64,000 nt of DNA, taken from NCBI RefSeq assembly GCF_000732195.1, contig NZ_JNNU01000003.1, positions 372,001 through 436,000 of the forward strand. The letters run 5' to 3'. Below, piece after piece: positions 16,579 to 26,286 of this stretch (positions are counted from its first letter, which is position 1; each line of letters opens with the position of its first letter). A program made the translations under genes and the position numbers. This DNA comes from Neorhizobium vignae. GTDB lineage: Bacteria > Pseudomonadota > Alphaproteobacteria > Rhizobiales > Rhizobiaceae. The notes beneath the pieces were generated by a model. It made no database searches. It was not told the origin of the DNA and was given only the letters and a program-made list of their open reading frames with translations.

Positions 16579-18451
16579 CGACATACTCCTGACGATGGAA
16601 TGCACGGGTAGAGGGGCGGTTGGCGCGAAGTGCGGCCGTAGCCGCCTGGTCAACCTTGGTGCCCTTCACGACGACACCATAGAGGCGCTCTGCGGATTCG
16701 GGGCTGACGAAGCCGCCGAGCACGTCTTCGAGGACGGCATCGAGATCGCGGTCGAACGGATGGCCGTAGCCCCCGCCCCCTCCGGTCTCCATGCGCAGCA
16801 CGTCACCCTTGACGAGCTTGTTGCCGTCCGAAAGCGGCGGCACGATGCGCTGGTCGGGCCGCCCCGGATTGATGGTGACGCGGCCGGTGCCGCCGCCCAT
16901 GCCGCCATTGATGCCCCAGGGCGGGTTCTTGACGCTGTCGATGCGCACCGCAAGCATCATGTCTTCCGCGAGGATTTCGTATTCGCGGATGATGCCGCAG
17001 CCGCCGCGGAATTTGCCGGCCCCGCCGGAATCCCTGACGATGCCATAGGTGCGCAGGCGCACCGGATAACCGACCTCGAGGAACTCGACCGGATAGTTCT
17101 CCTGCGCCACGAAATAGACCGCGTCGATACCGTCCGAATCCGGCCGTGCGCCGTAACCGACGCCGATGCCGTCGGCGAGCAGGAAGCGCTTCAGGTCGCC
17201 TGCGTCATCCTTGTAGTTGCCGCGCATGATGGTGATGACATAGGCCGAGTTGGAGGCCGGCGCCTTGCCGCCCGCCGTGTTGACGAGGCCGTTCAGAGCC
17301 GACAGCACGCGCATCATGGTCAGGCCGCGCATGCCGAGTGCCGCGGGGAAGTTCGGCTGCAGGAAGGAGCCCTGGCGCAGGTTCACGGCGTCAAGCGCCT
17401 GCGGGCCGCCGGCATTGCAGACCTGGCCCGGATCGCCGCCGAGATAGAAGAGACCGAGCGCCATGCCCGGCACGCCGCGGTTCATCAGGAAATTGATCGG
17501 ACCGGGCGCCTGATCGTCGGATTCGGTCGCATCGAAGGTGAACTTGTCCTCGCCATTCGCTAGCTTTTCGCGCGTCAGCGAGAGGCGCATCTTGAACGGG
17601 CCGTTGCCATGGCCGTCGCTGTCGATCGCATCGGTGAATTTGTGCGTGCCGTAGTCGAAGGTCTCCGCGAGCCTGGAGCGCACCAGCTTGCGGGTGCGGG
17701 TCAGCAGCTGCGCCAGCGCATCTTCAACAACGTCGGAGCCGAAGCGGTCGAGGATTTCGCCGATGCGCTTCACGCCCACATCGACGCTCGCCATCAGCGC
17801 GCGCATGTCGCCGATGCTCTGTTCGGGAAAGCGGGAATTGCGGTGGAAGATATCAAGCGTCGCCTCGTTGGTGGCGCCCTGGTCCATCAGCTTGGTGACC
17901 GGAATGATGATGCCTTCCTGGTAGATATCGGTCGCGTCCGGACTGATCGATCCCGGCCGCATGCCGCCGATATCGGCGAAATGCGCCCAGCTCATCACGA
18001 AGGCGCAACGCTTGCCGTCTTTGAACACCGGCGCCAGCAGGACCTGGTCGTTGGAATGCGAAACCGCGCCGCGCGAGCCGTAGCAGTCATTGTACCAATA
18101 GAGATCGCCGGGCTTCATCGTGTCGGCCGGGAACTTGTCGAAGACCGGGCCGGTCATGTCGCCGAAGACCGGCACCATGGAACCGACCGCCATCACGCCT
18201 TCGCTATCGAACAATGCGGTATAAAAGTCTTTCTTCTCGCGGATGAAGGCGGAGATGGCGGTGCGCTCGAGAAGCGCTTCCATTTCCGACTGGGCGGCGG
18301 CGATCGCGCCGCGGATGATTTCGAGCGAAACGGGATCGCAGACGGATCCTTCCGGTTTTACCGCCTTCGTGGGCGTGCCTTCGCTTTCCTTGGGATTGTA
18401 CATCTCGGAATCCTCGTTGGATGCTGTGGAATGGATCGATCGGGTGCTCAT
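16565..18451 (-). CDS. hyuB: Hydantoinase/oxoprolinase subunit B (HyuB family)
   Basis: This is a 628-residue partner of HyuA. The family landmarks are near the start (CDPVSLEIIRGAIAAAQSEM), followed by FIREKKDFYTALFD, NDCYGSRGAVSHSNDQ and VMSWAHFADIGGMRPGS, which hold the metal-binding His/Asp residues. The C-terminal GGGGYGHPFDRD is also typical. Its start overlaps the stop of the oxidoreductase gene in ATGA, and its stop overlaps hyuA, so the three are translationally coupled. The first 35 residues before the conserved domain are probably disordered. It acts with HyuA as an ATP-dependent cyclic amide hydrolase in the cytoplasm. Confidence 0.9.
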   Translation of the reverse strand: MSTRSIHSTASNEDSEMYNPKESEGTPTKAVKPEGSVCDPVSLEIIRGAIAAAQSEMEALLERTAISAFIREKKDFYTALFDSEGVMAVGSMVPVFGDMTGPVFDKFPADTMKPGDLYWYNDCYGSRGAVSHSNDQVLLAPVFKDGKRCAFVMSWAHFADIGGMRPGSISPDATDIYQEGIIIPVTKLMDQGATNEATLDIFHRNSRFPEQSIGDMRALMASVDVGVKRIGEILDRFGSDVVEDALAQLLTRTRKLVRSRLAETFDYGTHKFTDAIDSDGHGNGPFKMRLSLTREKLANGEDKFTFDATESDDQAPGPINFLMNRGVPGMALGLFYLGGDPGQVCNAGGPQALDAVNLRQGSFLQPNFPAALGMRGLTMMRVLSALNGLVNTAGGKAPASNSAYVITIMRGNYKDDAGDLKRFLLADGIGVGYGARPDSDGIDAVYFVAQENYPVEFLEVGYPVRLRTYGIVRDSGGAGKFRGGCGIIREYEILAEDMMLAVRIDSVKNPPWGINGGMGGGTGRVTINPGRPDQRIVPPLSDGNKLVKGDVLRMETGGGGGYGHPFDRDLDAVLEDVLGGFVSPESAERLYGVVVKGTKVDQAATAALRANRPSTRAFHRQEYVDVLA

Positions 18452-19455
18452 TGGGCACCTCCGATCAGAACGACGACGTTGCCGAGACTTCCGCGCTCTA
18501 CGCGCTCATGGGCCTTGGCGATATCGTGGAGCGGGAATGTCGCGCCGATGGCGACCTTGAGCCTGCCGGCATCGGCAAGCTCGGCGATCATCTTTTCGCC
18601 CGCCAGCCGCTGATCCTCCGGGATCAGGAAACCCTGAATGAAGCGCAGGTTGGCGCCCTTGGCCGCGAAGGCGTAGTAGGGGAGCACAGGCGTCGGATTG
18701 CTGCTCGACGAGTAGGAGGCGACGGTACCGTTGCGTTTCAGCACGGCCGCGTCGAGTTCCAGGTTCGCCCCGAAATCGACCTCGACGACGCGGTCGACAC
18801 CTTCTCCGTTGGTCAGTTGGAGGATACGGGCCGATACGTCTTCCGTCTTGCGGTCGATCGTTGCGAAGGCACCGGCTTCCTTCACATGCGCCGCAGCCTC
18901 CGCCGTGCTGACAGTGCCGATCACCCGCGCACCGCCGGCAACCGCCATCTGCACCGCGAAATGGCCAACTGCGCCGGCCGCGCCGTTCACGAATATCGTC
19001 TGACCGGTCACCGGGCCATCGGCGAAAACCGCGCGATAGGCGGTCATCGCCGGCACGCCGAGATTGGCGCCATCGGCAAAACTCAAGGCATCGGCAAGTT
19101 TCACAGCCTGAGGCGATGCAATGGCGATGAATTCGGCAGCGGTTCCGAAGGCGCGGCCTGCCTCGCCGTAACCGCCTTGCGCATTCCACATCCAGACCCG
19201 TTGCCCGATGCGCGCCGGATCGACGCCCGCGCCGACATCGGCGATCTCGCCGGCACCGTCCGTATGCGGGATGATCAGCTTGTGATCCATGCCCATGCCG
19301 CGCCAGCCGCCGCGGCGTTTCACATCGGCCGGATTGATGCCGGACGCGTGCACGCGCACCAGCACCTCGCCGGGGCCGGCGACCGGCGCAGCCATCTCAG
19401 CCACGGAGAGAACTTCCGTGGCGGGACCGGTGCGTGTGTAGGAAGCGGCGAGCAT
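18448..19455 (-). CDS. Zinc-independent alcohol dehydrogenase / quinone oxidoreductase (MDR superfamily)
   Basis: This is a 335-residue medium-chain reductase. The GroES-like N-terminal half contains GEVLVRVHASGINPADVKRR, and the Rossmann half has IFVNGAAGAVGHFAVQMA (about 143-160), the quinone-reductase version of the NADPH-binding loop. The usual structural and catalytic Zn cysteines are absent, which fits NADPH:quinone reductases (QOR). The ATG at 19455 is preceded by GGAG with 6-nt spacing. It lies between the importer ATPases and hyuB in one operon. Its redox role there is unknown; it may handle an aldehyde or unsaturated product of the imported compound. Confidence 0.85.
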   Translation of the reverse strand: MLAASYTRTGPATEVLSVAEMAAPVAGPGEVLVRVHASGINPADVKRRGGWRGMGMDHKLIIPHTDGAGEIADVGAGVDPARIGQRVWMWNAQGGYGEAGRAFGTAAEFIAIASPQAVKLADALSFADGANLGVPAMTAYRAVFADGPVTGQTIFVNGAAGAVGHFAVQMAVAGGARVIGTVSTAEAAAHVKEAGAFATIDRKTEDVSARILQLTNGEGVDRVVEVDFGANLELDAAVLKRNGTVASYSSSSNPTPVLPYYAFAAKGANLRFIQGFLIPEDQRLAGEKMIAELADAGRLKVAIGATFPLHDIAKAHERVERGSLGNVVVLIGGAQ

Positions 19456-19470
19456 CGATAACTCCAATCA

Positions 19471-20490
19471 TCAGTACAGATGGCAGGCGACAGTGCGGGT
19501 GCCGACCGGCTTCGGCAGAGGTATTTCGGATGCGCAGCGCGCATGAGCTGCCGGACAGCGGTCACGAAACACGCAGCCGGAGGGCGGATTGCGCGGGTCC
19601 GGCGCGCCGCGGCCGATCGGCAGCGGATCATGGCTCTGGTCCGGGTTCGGCACCGGAACGGCAGCGACCAGCGCCTTGGTATAGGGATGCAGCGGTTCGC
19701 GGACGATATCCTCGGTCGGCCCGTCTTCCATGATCCGGCCGAGATACATGACGATCGTCCGCTCGCAGACGTAACGCACCAGCGCCAGGTCGTGGCTGAT
19801 ATAGATGGCGGTGAGGCCCAGCCGGTCGCGGACGTCCCGGAAGACGTTGAGCACGCCGGCACGCACCGACACGTCGAGCATCGAGACCGGCTCGTCGGCC
19901 ACCACGAATTCCGGCTGCAGGATCAGCGCCCGCGCCATGACCACGCGCTGCAACTGGCCGCCGGAGAGTTGGTGGGGATAACGGTCGAGGAACTGCGCCG
20001 GCTCGGGCAGCTTCACCAGTTCGAGCGCGGTAATGATCCGGCCCTCGCGTTCGCGCCTCGGGATAGCTGCATTCTCCAGCGGCTCGGACAGCGTCCGACG
20101 GATGGTGAAGCGCGGATTGATCGCATCGAACGGGTTCTGGAAGATCAGCTGTGCCTTGGAGCGGAATTTCTTCAGCCCGCTGCCCCGGACGGCCCCGATC
20201 TCCTCGCCGTCGAAATGGATCGTACCGCCGGTCTTCTCTTCAAGCTTCAACAGCAGCCGGCCCATCGAGGTCTTGCCGCAGCCCGATTCACCCAGAAGGC
20301 CGACGCTTTCGCCCCGCCGGATATCGAAGCTGACGCCATCGACGGCTTTCACCACCGTCGACTTGCCGCGCATCGCCGCGAATGCACCACCCACGGCATA
20401 ATGCAGCTTGGCATCGAAGACCGAGACCAGGACAGCCGGTTTCTTGGTGACGGTTTTTTCGGTGGCGGGGTTCATGCCGGGGCCATCCAT
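19471..20490 (-). CDS. Oligopeptide/dipeptide ABC importer ATP-binding protein (DppF/OppF type)
   Basis: This is a 339-residue ATPase with Walker A GESGCGKT, signature [15 protein letters not shown], Walker [13 protein letters not shown] and a switch His in YISHDLALV. The C-terminus carries the oligo_HPY-type extension with the cysteine pattern [14 protein letters not shown], found in DppF/OppF proteins and in some homologues binding a 4Fe-4S cluster. It overlaps the DppD-type gene by 19 bp. It powers the permeases encoded upstream in the same operon. Confidence 0.92.
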   Translation of the reverse strand: MDGPGMNPATEKTVTKKPAVLVSVFDAKLHYAVGGAFAAMRGKSTVVKAVDGVSFDIRRGESVGLLGESGCGKTSMGRLLLKLEEKTGGTIHFDGEEIGAVRGSGLKKFRSKAQLIFQNPFDAINPRFTIRRTLSEPLENAAIPRREREGRIITALELVKLPEPAQFLDRYPHQLSGGQLQRVVMARALILQPEFVVADEPVSMLDVSVRAGVLNVFRDVRDRLGLTAIYISHDLALVRYVCERTIVMYLGRIMEDGPTEDIVREPLHPYTKALVAAVPVPNPDQSHDPLPIGRGAPDPRNPPSGCVFRDRCPAAHARCASEIPLPKPVGTRTVACHLY

Positions 20491-21509
20491 GTCTCCGTCT
20501 TGGCGGATTCGATACGCAAGGCAGCACTTTCATGGGCGCGGTGGCAGAGCACCGGATGATCCGGCGCGACCTCGATGACCGGCGGCTCGGTGCCGCAGAT
20601 GTCGAGTGCGAAAGGACAGCGCGGCTTGAACCGGCAGCCCGCCGGCGGCGAAGCAAGGTTCGGCGGCGCGCCTTCGATCGGGGTCAGGATGCCGGAGGCG
20701 GCCCCCTGCAGATCCGGAAAGGCATTGCGCAGGCCCATCGTGTAGGGATGCGACGGCGCGGTCAGCGCCGCCTGCATGGTGCCGGATTCGGCCACCTTGC
20801 CTGCATACATGACGACGGTGCGGTCGCAGATATAGGCGACGACCGAGATGTCGTGGGTCACGAGGATGACCGAGACGCCGAGCCGCGTCTGCAGCTCCTT
20901 GAGCTGGTCGAGGATCTGCCGCTGCACGATGACATCCAGCGCCGTCACCGGCTCGTCGGCGATGATCAGCTTCGGGTCGAGGGCGAGTGCCAAGGCGATC
21001 GCGACGCGCTGGCGCATGCCGCCTGAGAACTGGTGCGGATAGTCGTTCAGGCGGTTCGCATCGATGCCGACCATCTCGAACAGTTCTTCGGAACGGGCAC
21101 GGGACTGTTTGCGGTTCAGGCCGCCGCGGCGGCGCAGCACTTCGTCGAGCTGGTATTCGACCGTATAGACCGGATCGAGCGAGTTCATGGCGCTCTGGGG
21201 AATGAAGGCGATGTCGCGCCAGCGCAGCGCATTCATCTCCTTTTCGGGGATCTTTGCGAGATCCTTGCCGTCAAACAGGATCTGTCCGCCGGTGATCGCG
21301 GCATTTTCGGCGATCACCCGCGTCAGGGCACGGGCAATGGTCGTCTTGCCGCAGCCGGATTCGCCGACGAGGCCGGTAATCGAGCCGCGCGGGATGTCGA
21401 AGCTCGCGCCATCCACGGCATGGACGAAATTGCGCCCCACCTGATAGCTGACCCGCAAATCCCTGACGGAAAGAAGGGGGTCTCGAACGGAGAGAAGGGG
21501 TTCGCTCAT
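20472..21509 (-). CDS. Oligopeptide/dipeptide ABC importer ATP-binding protein (DppD/OppD type)
   Basis: This is a 345-residue ATPase. It has Walker A GESGCGKT near residue 53, Q-loop FIPQSAMNSLDPVYTV, signature FSGGMRQRVAIALAL, Walker B LIIADEPVTALD and the C-terminal cysteine motif CRFKPRCPFALDIC. The two Walker-type subunits form a heterodimer at the membrane. The N-terminus begins with a duplicated SVRDPLLSVRDL segment, so translation could start at either copy; the annotated ATG overlaps the DppC stop in ATGA. It is part of the five-gene importer 19471-25163. Confidence 0.92.
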   Translation of the reverse strand: MSEPLLSVRDPLLSVRDLRVSYQVGRNFVHAVDGASFDIPRGSITGLVGESGCGKTTIARALTRVIAENAAITGGQILFDGKDLAKIPEKEMNALRWRDIAFIPQSAMNSLDPVYTVEYQLDEVLRRRGGLNRKQSRARSEELFEMVGIDANRLNDYPHQFSGGMRQRVAIALALALDPKLIIADEPVTALDVIVQRQILDQLKELQTRLGVSVILVTHDISVVAYICDRTVVMYAGKVAESGTMQAALTAPSHPYTMGLRNAFPDLQGAASGILTPIEGAPPNLASPPAGCRFKPRCPFALDICGTEPPVIEVAPDHPVLCHRAHESAALRIESAKTETWMAPA

Positions 21510-22420
21510 CGGCTCAACTTCGGGAAGAGGATGTTTTCATAACCACGGGTGATGAAGAAGCCCGCGCTGACGACGAGGATGATGCAGATGCCCGGAGGCA
21601 CGAACCAGTAATAGGCCTGCTTGGCGAGCGCCTGGCTGGCAAATGCATCCTGAAGCATGTAGCCCCAGCTGATCGAGTTGGGGTCGCCGAAACCCAGGAA
21701 ACTGATCGACGCTTCGGTCAGGATCGCCCAGCCGATCGCGATCGATCCGTAGAGGAAGGAGAGCGGCAGGATGTTCGGCGCGATATGGCGCAGGATGATC
21801 TTGAAATCGGAAGACCCCGCCACCCGCGCTGCCTCGACATAACCGCGGGTCCGAAGCGTCAGCACCTGGCTGCGGATGACGCGGGCGGTATCGCGCCACA
21901 GGACCAGCGCCATGGCGATGACGACGTTCCAGATCGACGGCTTCAGGAAGGCCGCAAGCACGATGACGAAGGGCAGGAAGGGAATGCCGAAGGCGATATC
22001 TGCAAGCCGCATCAGGATGGCATCCACCCAGCGGCCGAAATAACCGGCGACGAGACCTATGACAGAGCCGATCAGCGCCACCATGAAGGCGGCAGTGATG
22101 CCGATCAGCAGCGCCGAGCGGCTGCCGTAAACGAGCTGCGAGAAGATATCCCGGCCGAGGCTGGTGGTTCCCATGATGAAACCGTCCTCCCCCGGCCGGA
22201 GGTCCGCCGCGAGATCGTAGGCTGGCGTATAAAGAATTTCGGTCGGGTCATGCGTGGCGATCTGATCGGCAAACACCGCAACGACGATGAACACCAGATA
22301 GATGAGGAGACCGGCGACCGCGAACGGGTCGTTCATCGGCAGTCTCAGCGCGCGGAACATCCGGGCAAGGATATGGGGGCGCCTCGGCTTGATGATGGCG
22401 GGTGCTGCGATCTCAGGCAT
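21506..22420 (-). CDS. Oligopeptide/dipeptide ABC importer permease (DppC type)
   Basis: This is a 304-residue inner-membrane permease. It has an N-terminal cytoplasmic stretch and one span (about 33-53), a periplasmic loop with the DppC signature GTTSLGRDIFSQLVYGSRSAL, then five more spans. The EAA cytoplasmic loop (AARVAGSSDFKIILRHIAPN) contacts the ATPases. The ATG at 22420 follows AAGGA by 6 nt and overlaps the DppB stop by 8 bp; a longer frame upstream lacks a ribosome site. It pairs with the DppB-type subunit. Confidence 0.92.
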   Translation of the reverse strand: MPEIAAPAIIKPRRPHILARMFRALRLPMNDPFAVAGLLIYLVFIVVAVFADQIATHDPTEILYTPAYDLAADLRPGEDGFIMGTTSLGRDIFSQLVYGSRSALLIGITAAFMVALIGSVIGLVAGYFGRWVDAILMRLADIAFGIPFLPFVIVLAAFLKPSIWNVVIAMALVLWRDTARVIRSQVLTLRTRGYVEAARVAGSSDFKIILRHIAPNILPLSFLYGSIAIGWAILTEASISFLGFGDPNSISWGYMLQDAFASQALAKQAYYWFVPPGICIILVVSAGFFITRGYENILFPKLSR

Positions 22421-23390
22421 GGGAAATCCTTGGATCGAGGAAAGCATAAAGCAGGTCGGCGAGTAGGTTCATGAAGATCACCACCAGCGCGATCATCAGG
22501 AAGGCGCCCTGCGCCAGCGGATAGTCGGAAGCCGCGACCGCGTTGACCAGTTCGCGGCCGAGGCCGGGCCAGGAGAACACCGATTCCACCACGACATTGC
22601 CCTGCAGCTGATAGCCGACGGCAATCGCGAACGAGGTCATGACCGGCAGCAGCGCGTTGCGGGCGGCATGACGCACCACCACCGTCCAGTTGGACAGTCC
22701 CTTGATGCGGGCCATGGTGACGAAGTCCTCCTTCATCACGTCGAGCATGTTGGAGCGCATCAGGAGAAGCGGCAGGCCCTGGCTGTAGATCGCCAGCGTC
22801 GCCGCCGGCAGCGCCAGATGGGCGAGGAAGTCGCGCGAGGTATAGAGGTCGAGAAAGCCGGAATATTCATTGCCGGGAGCACGCGTGCCGCCCGCCGGCA
22901 GCCAGCCGAGCGAAAACGAGAAGATCGCCAGCATCACCATGCCGAGCCAGAATTCCGGCATGGCGCGGGTGGTGAGTACCAGTGGAATGGCCGCCTGCTC
23001 CACCCAGCTGCCGCGGCGCCAGGCGAGGTAGGCACCGGCCAGAATGCCGAAGACATAAGCGACGATCAGCGAGGAGAAGGTGAGGATCAGCGTGTTCGGC
23101 AGCAGGATCCAGATCCGCTGCCCAACCGGCTCGCGATAGCGAAAACTCTGGCCGAGCTCGCCCTGCAGAAGATTGCCGAGATAGATCAGGTACTGCTGCC
23201 AGAGCGGCTTGTCGAGGCCGAACTGGGCCATCAACTGCTGCTGCTGCTCGAGCGTAAAGGTCGGGTCGATATAGGCGGCCATCGGATTGCCCGGCATCAG
23301 CCGGAACATCAGAAACAGGATGGTCACCACCGCCCATAAAACAAGAGCGAGCTGCAGCAACCTGCTGCCCACAGCCTTGAAATTCTTCAT
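22413..23390 (-). CDS. Oligopeptide/dipeptide ABC importer permease (DppB type)
   Basis: This is a 325-residue permease with six predicted spans. The family opening (LVLWAVVTILFLMFRLMPGNPM) is followed by the periplasmic QQLMAQFGLDKPLWQQYLIYLGNLLQGELG and the EAA loop (ARIKGLSNWTVVVRHAARNALLPV). The ATG at 23390 is preceded by AAGGA about 10 nt away. It is separated from the binding-protein gene by 120 bp holding a terminator-like hairpin, so it may be expressed at a lower level than the binding protein. Confidence 0.92.
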   Translation of the reverse strand: MKNFKAVGSRLLQLALVLWAVVTILFLMFRLMPGNPMAAYIDPTFTLEQQQQLMAQFGLDKPLWQQYLIYLGNLLQGELGQSFRYREPVGQRIWILLPNTLILTFSSLIVAYVFGILAGAYLAWRRGSWVEQAAIPLVLTTRAMPEFWLGMVMLAIFSFSLGWLPAGGTRAPGNEYSGFLDLYTSRDFLAHLALPAATLAIYSQGLPLLLMRSNMLDVMKEDFVTMARIKGLSNWTVVVRHAARNALLPVMTSFAIAVGYQLQGNVVVESVFSWPGLGRELVNAVAASDYPLAQGAFLMIALVVIFMNLLADLLYAFLDPRISHA

Positions 23391-23465
23391 CTGAAAAAAT
23401 TCCTTCTCTTGGCTCGGCGCTCCCTTCGGGAGGAAAGGCGAGGCTACCGATGTCAAGCGTCAGGC

Positions 23466-23503
23466 AAAAAGGGGAGGCGGCGTCGCGACAGCCCGCCGCC
23501 TCC
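23466..23503 (-). terminator. Hairpin plus T run between binding-protein and permease genes
   Basis: On the minus strand a 9-bp perfect stem (GGAGGCGGC with GCCGCCTCC, 13-nt loop) is followed by CCTTTTT. It lies 7 bp after the stop of the solute-binding protein gene and 75 bp before the DppB start. Such intercistronic hairpins commonly cause partial termination or protect the upstream message, giving more binding protein than permease. Confidence 0.7.
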
Positions 23504-23510
23504 GCGAGGA

Positions 23511-25163
23511 TTACTTGGCGGCGATGGTTTCCTTGGTATCGCCCGGATAGCGAAGCTTGCCGCCCTCCAGCGTGTAGCCGGCATCCTTCAGGGTCTTGGC
23601 CGCAACGGCCTGTCCGGCCTTGAAGCTGTCGACGACCGACTTATCATGCCAGTATTCGAGCGCCGGAGAGACGATGGAGTTCGAGGCGACCGCGAAACCG
23701 CGATACGCAGCCTTGACGATCAGCTGGCGATCGACCGCTTCGGAAAGCGCGCGACGGAAAGCCGGGTCGTTGAAGGGCGGGCGGCGTTCGTTGAAGGCGA
23801 TGTAGCGGAAGCCCATGTCGACGGTGGAAACCACTTCCAGGTCGCCGTCCTTCTTGGCGGCATCGATCAGCACCTGCGGATCGCCGGTGAACTCGCCCAT
23901 GAAGTTGATCTCACCCGAGCGCAGCATCCCGAGTGCGGCTTCCGCGTTCGGCACGATACGCAGAATCCAGCGATCGACCTTCGGCGCGGCGAAGTGGTCC
24001 TTGTTGGCGGCAAGCGTGACGGACTCGTTCTTGGCCCAGCTGGTAAACTTGAACGGACCGGAGCCGATCGGCATCTGCTCCTGATAGCTTTCCGCAGTCT
24101 CCGGCTTGGTGGCGAGATCCTTGAGGATCGGCTCCCAGATATGCTTCGGGATCAGGTTGACCTTGGCAAGGCTGGACGTCACGAAGGAGGCGGCCGGCTT
24201 CTTCAGCTTGAAGGTGATGACATCGCCGTTGATGGTGATGGCATCGATATTCGTCGCAAAAGGCTTGTACATCGGGGCTTCGCCGCCGACGGCCGCTTCG
24301 AACGAGAACTTGACGTCCTCCGGCGTGACCGGCTTGCCGTCATGCCACTTCATGCCGGATTTCAGCTTCACGTCGACCGTGGTGCCGTCCTTCCAGGTGA
24401 AGCTTTCGGCGGCCCATGCCTTCGGCAGGCCGTCCGGGCCGACGCGCAACAGGCGGTCCCAGACGAGTTCGGTGATCCAGCTGTCGACGCTGCCCGAGAT
24501 ATAAAGCGGATTGATCGCCTTGATATTGTCAGACGAGTTGATGATCAGGTCCTTCTTGGGTCCAGCCGGCTCGATGCCGAGGAAGGTCCAGGTGTTGCGG
24601 ATGCCGATGCCACTCTGGTTGACGACCGATTCCGGCTTCCAGACGGTCTTATCGAAAGCGAAAGTCGACTTCGGATGCACCAGCATCATGTAGGGCTGAT
24701 CTTTCGACAGGATCTCCTGCGCCTTGAAGACGAGCGCCTTGCGCTTGGCCGGATCGATCTCGCCGCGCTGGGCTTCGGCGGTCGCATCGTAATCCTTGTT
24801 CAGGTAGCCCGCGAAATTGTAGCCATCCTTGGCGGTCGAGGAATGGAAGAGGTTGAAGATAAGCTCGTCCGGATCGGAGCGCTCGGGCCGGCCGACCATC
24901 TGCCAGGCGGTCGAGTCCCACTGGTCGCGCTTGTACCAGACTTCGTCGGACATCTGTTCCCAGGGGATCGCCCGGACTTCGACATCGAGGCCGAGCTTGC
25001 GCCACTCCTGGGCGATCAGCTGGACGGACTGGAATTCCGCCTGCTGGCCGGCCTGCGGACGAGACAGGATGGTGATCTTGCGGATCGGATCGCCGGCCCA
25101 GGCAGGCAGAGCGATGGCTGTCACAACAAGAGCTGCGAATGCACTTCTCAAAACGGACTTCAT
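23511..25163 (-). CDS. Periplasmic solute-binding protein, family 5 (DppA/OppA type)
   Basis: This is a 550-residue extracytoplasmic binding protein with a clear Sec signal (MKSVLRSAFAALVVTAIALPAWA, cleavage near 23). The SBP_bac_5 core is evident: GLPKAWAAESFTWKDGTTVDVKLKSGMKWHDGKPVTPEDVKFSFEA and later AFNERRPPFNDPAFRRALSEAVDR. It is the first gene of the importer-HyuAB-M20 operon (minus strand) and is divergent from iclR. The ligand is unknown; dipeptides, pyroglutamyl peptides or hydantoin-like amides are plausible from the neighbours. Confidence 0.92.
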   Translation of the reverse strand: MKSVLRSAFAALVVTAIALPAWAGDPIRKITILSRPQAGQQAEFQSVQLIAQEWRKLGLDVEVRAIPWEQMSDEVWYKRDQWDSTAWQMVGRPERSDPDELIFNLFHSSTAKDGYNFAGYLNKDYDATAEAQRGEIDPAKRKALVFKAQEILSKDQPYMMLVHPKSTFAFDKTVWKPESVVNQSGIGIRNTWTFLGIEPAGPKKDLIINSSDNIKAINPLYISGSVDSWITELVWDRLLRVGPDGLPKAWAAESFTWKDGTTVDVKLKSGMKWHDGKPVTPEDVKFSFEAAVGGEAPMYKPFATNIDAITINGDVITFKLKKPAASFVTSSLAKVNLIPKHIWEPILKDLATKPETAESYQEQMPIGSGPFKFTSWAKNESVTLAANKDHFAAPKVDRWILRIVPNAEAALGMLRSGEINFMGEFTGDPQVLIDAAKKDGDLEVVSTVDMGFRYIAFNERRPPFNDPAFRRALSEAVDRQLIVKAAYRGFAVASNSIVSPALEYWHDKSVVDSFKAGQAVAAKTLKDAGYTLEGGKLRYPGDTKETIAAK

Positions 25164-25347
25164 GGTCGTTCTCCTCTGAATAGCTTGACTATTCTCTTAT
25201 TTGGCAAGGGGTTTTCTCCCCTCGCATCGCAAATCCGAAATCGGCCGTCGAACACGTTTCCCGCGCATTCAAGACCGATGCTCAATCCACAGAATTCTCA
25301 AGGAGTGCCGTCGAAGGGTTTGCAACCCGGCCCTCGATGTTTTATTG

Positions 25348-25366
25348 TGTGAAACATCGTTTCGCA
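25348..25366. promoter_or_regulatory. Candidate IclR-family operator, divergent promoter copy
   Basis: TGTGAAAC-ATC-GTTTCGCA is an inverted repeat, 7 of 9 pairs around the central T. It lies between the leftward importer operon (start 25163) and the iclR start at 25448. A cleaner copy of the same motif is at 26382-26398, before the M28 peptidase gene. The adjacent IclR regulator is the obvious candidate. Because this copy lies upstream of 25448, it also argues against the longer iclR frame beginning at 25337. Confidence 0.7.
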
Positions 25367-25447
25367 TTGATGGCGAGTAAAACACATTCCAAGAAGATTG
25401 CAAGAAGCTTCAAGCAATCCAAAACAGATGCCGGAGGAGACCATCCG

Positions 25448-26248
25448 ATGACCGAACCAAAAGACTACAAGATCGCGGCGGTGGACCGGGCGCTCGCCCT
25501 TCTGGAAGCCCTTGCCGACCGTCCGGACCAAGGTGTGACATCGCTTGCAAAATCGCTGGGGATGACCAAATCGCTGGTTTTCCGCCTGCTCCACACCCTG
25601 GAGGAACGCGGCTTCGTATCGCGCGATCCGGAACGCGCCGAATACGCGCTCGGCTACCGCATCGGCGTGCTTGGCGAGCGCCTCGGCAAGGACGGCGCCC
25701 TGCTTTATGCCGCCCGGCCGGTCATGGATGCGCTCCGCGACCAGACATCCGAGAACGTCAATCTCGTGGTGCGGGAGGGCCTGAAGACCTACGTTCTGGC
25801 GACCCGCGCTGGCCGCCATTCGATCCGGCTTTTTGCCCAGGCCGGACGCAATGGCCCCTTGCATGCGGGCGGCGGATCGCTGCTTCTGCTGGCTTACGCG
25901 GATCCGTCGGTCATCGATGCGGCACTCTCCCAGCCGCTCGAAGCCTTCACGCCCTATACGATCACCGACCGGGCGAAACTGCGCCAGGCCCTCGAACGCA
26001 TCCGCGCCAACGGCTACAATATCGTCCTCAACGATCTCGATGAAGGCGCCTTCTCCGTCGCCGCCCCGATCACCGGTGCCGACGGCACGATCATCGCCTC
26101 GATCTCGGTCGCCGGGGCTGTCGCCCGTTTCGACGAGGAGCGCCGTGAAAGCCATTTGAAGGCCGCCCTCGACGCCGCTGCGGAAATATCCGAGCGCCTC
26201 TCGATCCACGGCCCCGGCGAAAACGGTCGCGTGAAATCAAGGGCTTGA
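25448..26248 (+). CDS. IclR-family transcriptional regulator
   Basis: This 266-residue regulator has an N-terminal winged helix (about 8-70: IAAVDRALALLEALAD, then GVTSLAKSLGMTKSLVFRLLHTLEERGFVSRD) and a C-terminal IclR effector domain (about 85-255) with GYNIVLNDLDEGAFSVAAPI near its ligand pocket. The start at 25448 is supported by GGAGGAG 8 nt upstream. It is divergent from the importer/HyuAB operon and 179 bp upstream of the M28 gene, and both promoters hold the TGAAAC-ATC-GTTTC motif. It therefore probably controls the whole scavenging block and its own gene. The effector is likely the imported compound or a breakdown product. Confidence 0.9.
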   Translation: MTEPKDYKIAAVDRALALLEALADRPDQGVTSLAKSLGMTKSLVFRLLHTLEERGFVSRDPERAEYALGYRIGVLGERLGKDGALLYAARPVMDALRDQTSENVNLVVREGLKTYVLATRAGRHSIRLFAQAGRNGPLHAGGGSLLLLAYADPSVIDAALSQPLEAFTPYTITDRAKLRQALERIRANGYNIVLNDLDEGAFSVAAPITGADGTIIASISVAGAVARFDEERRESHLKAALDAAAEISERLSIHGPGENGRVKSRA

Positions 26249-26286
26249 GGCCCGATCAGGCCGATCTCCAATCCACCGGAAAATCG

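Noticed and set aside
14461-16611. 716-codon plus-strand open frame opposite hyuA
   Set aside because: It is antisense to a gene with clear ASKHA motifs, has no ribosome site or domain and shows the Arg/Gly/Asp-rich composition of a shadow frame in GC-rich DNA.
23409-25352. 647-codon plus-strand open frame opposite the binding-protein gene
   Set aside because: It is a mirror of the SBP_bac_5 gene; the signal peptide and family motifs are on the minus strand.
25337-25447. Longer N-terminus for the IclR regulator
   Set aside because: It would place the palindromic operator inside the coding sequence, and the better ribosome site (GGAGGAG) belongs to ATG 25448.
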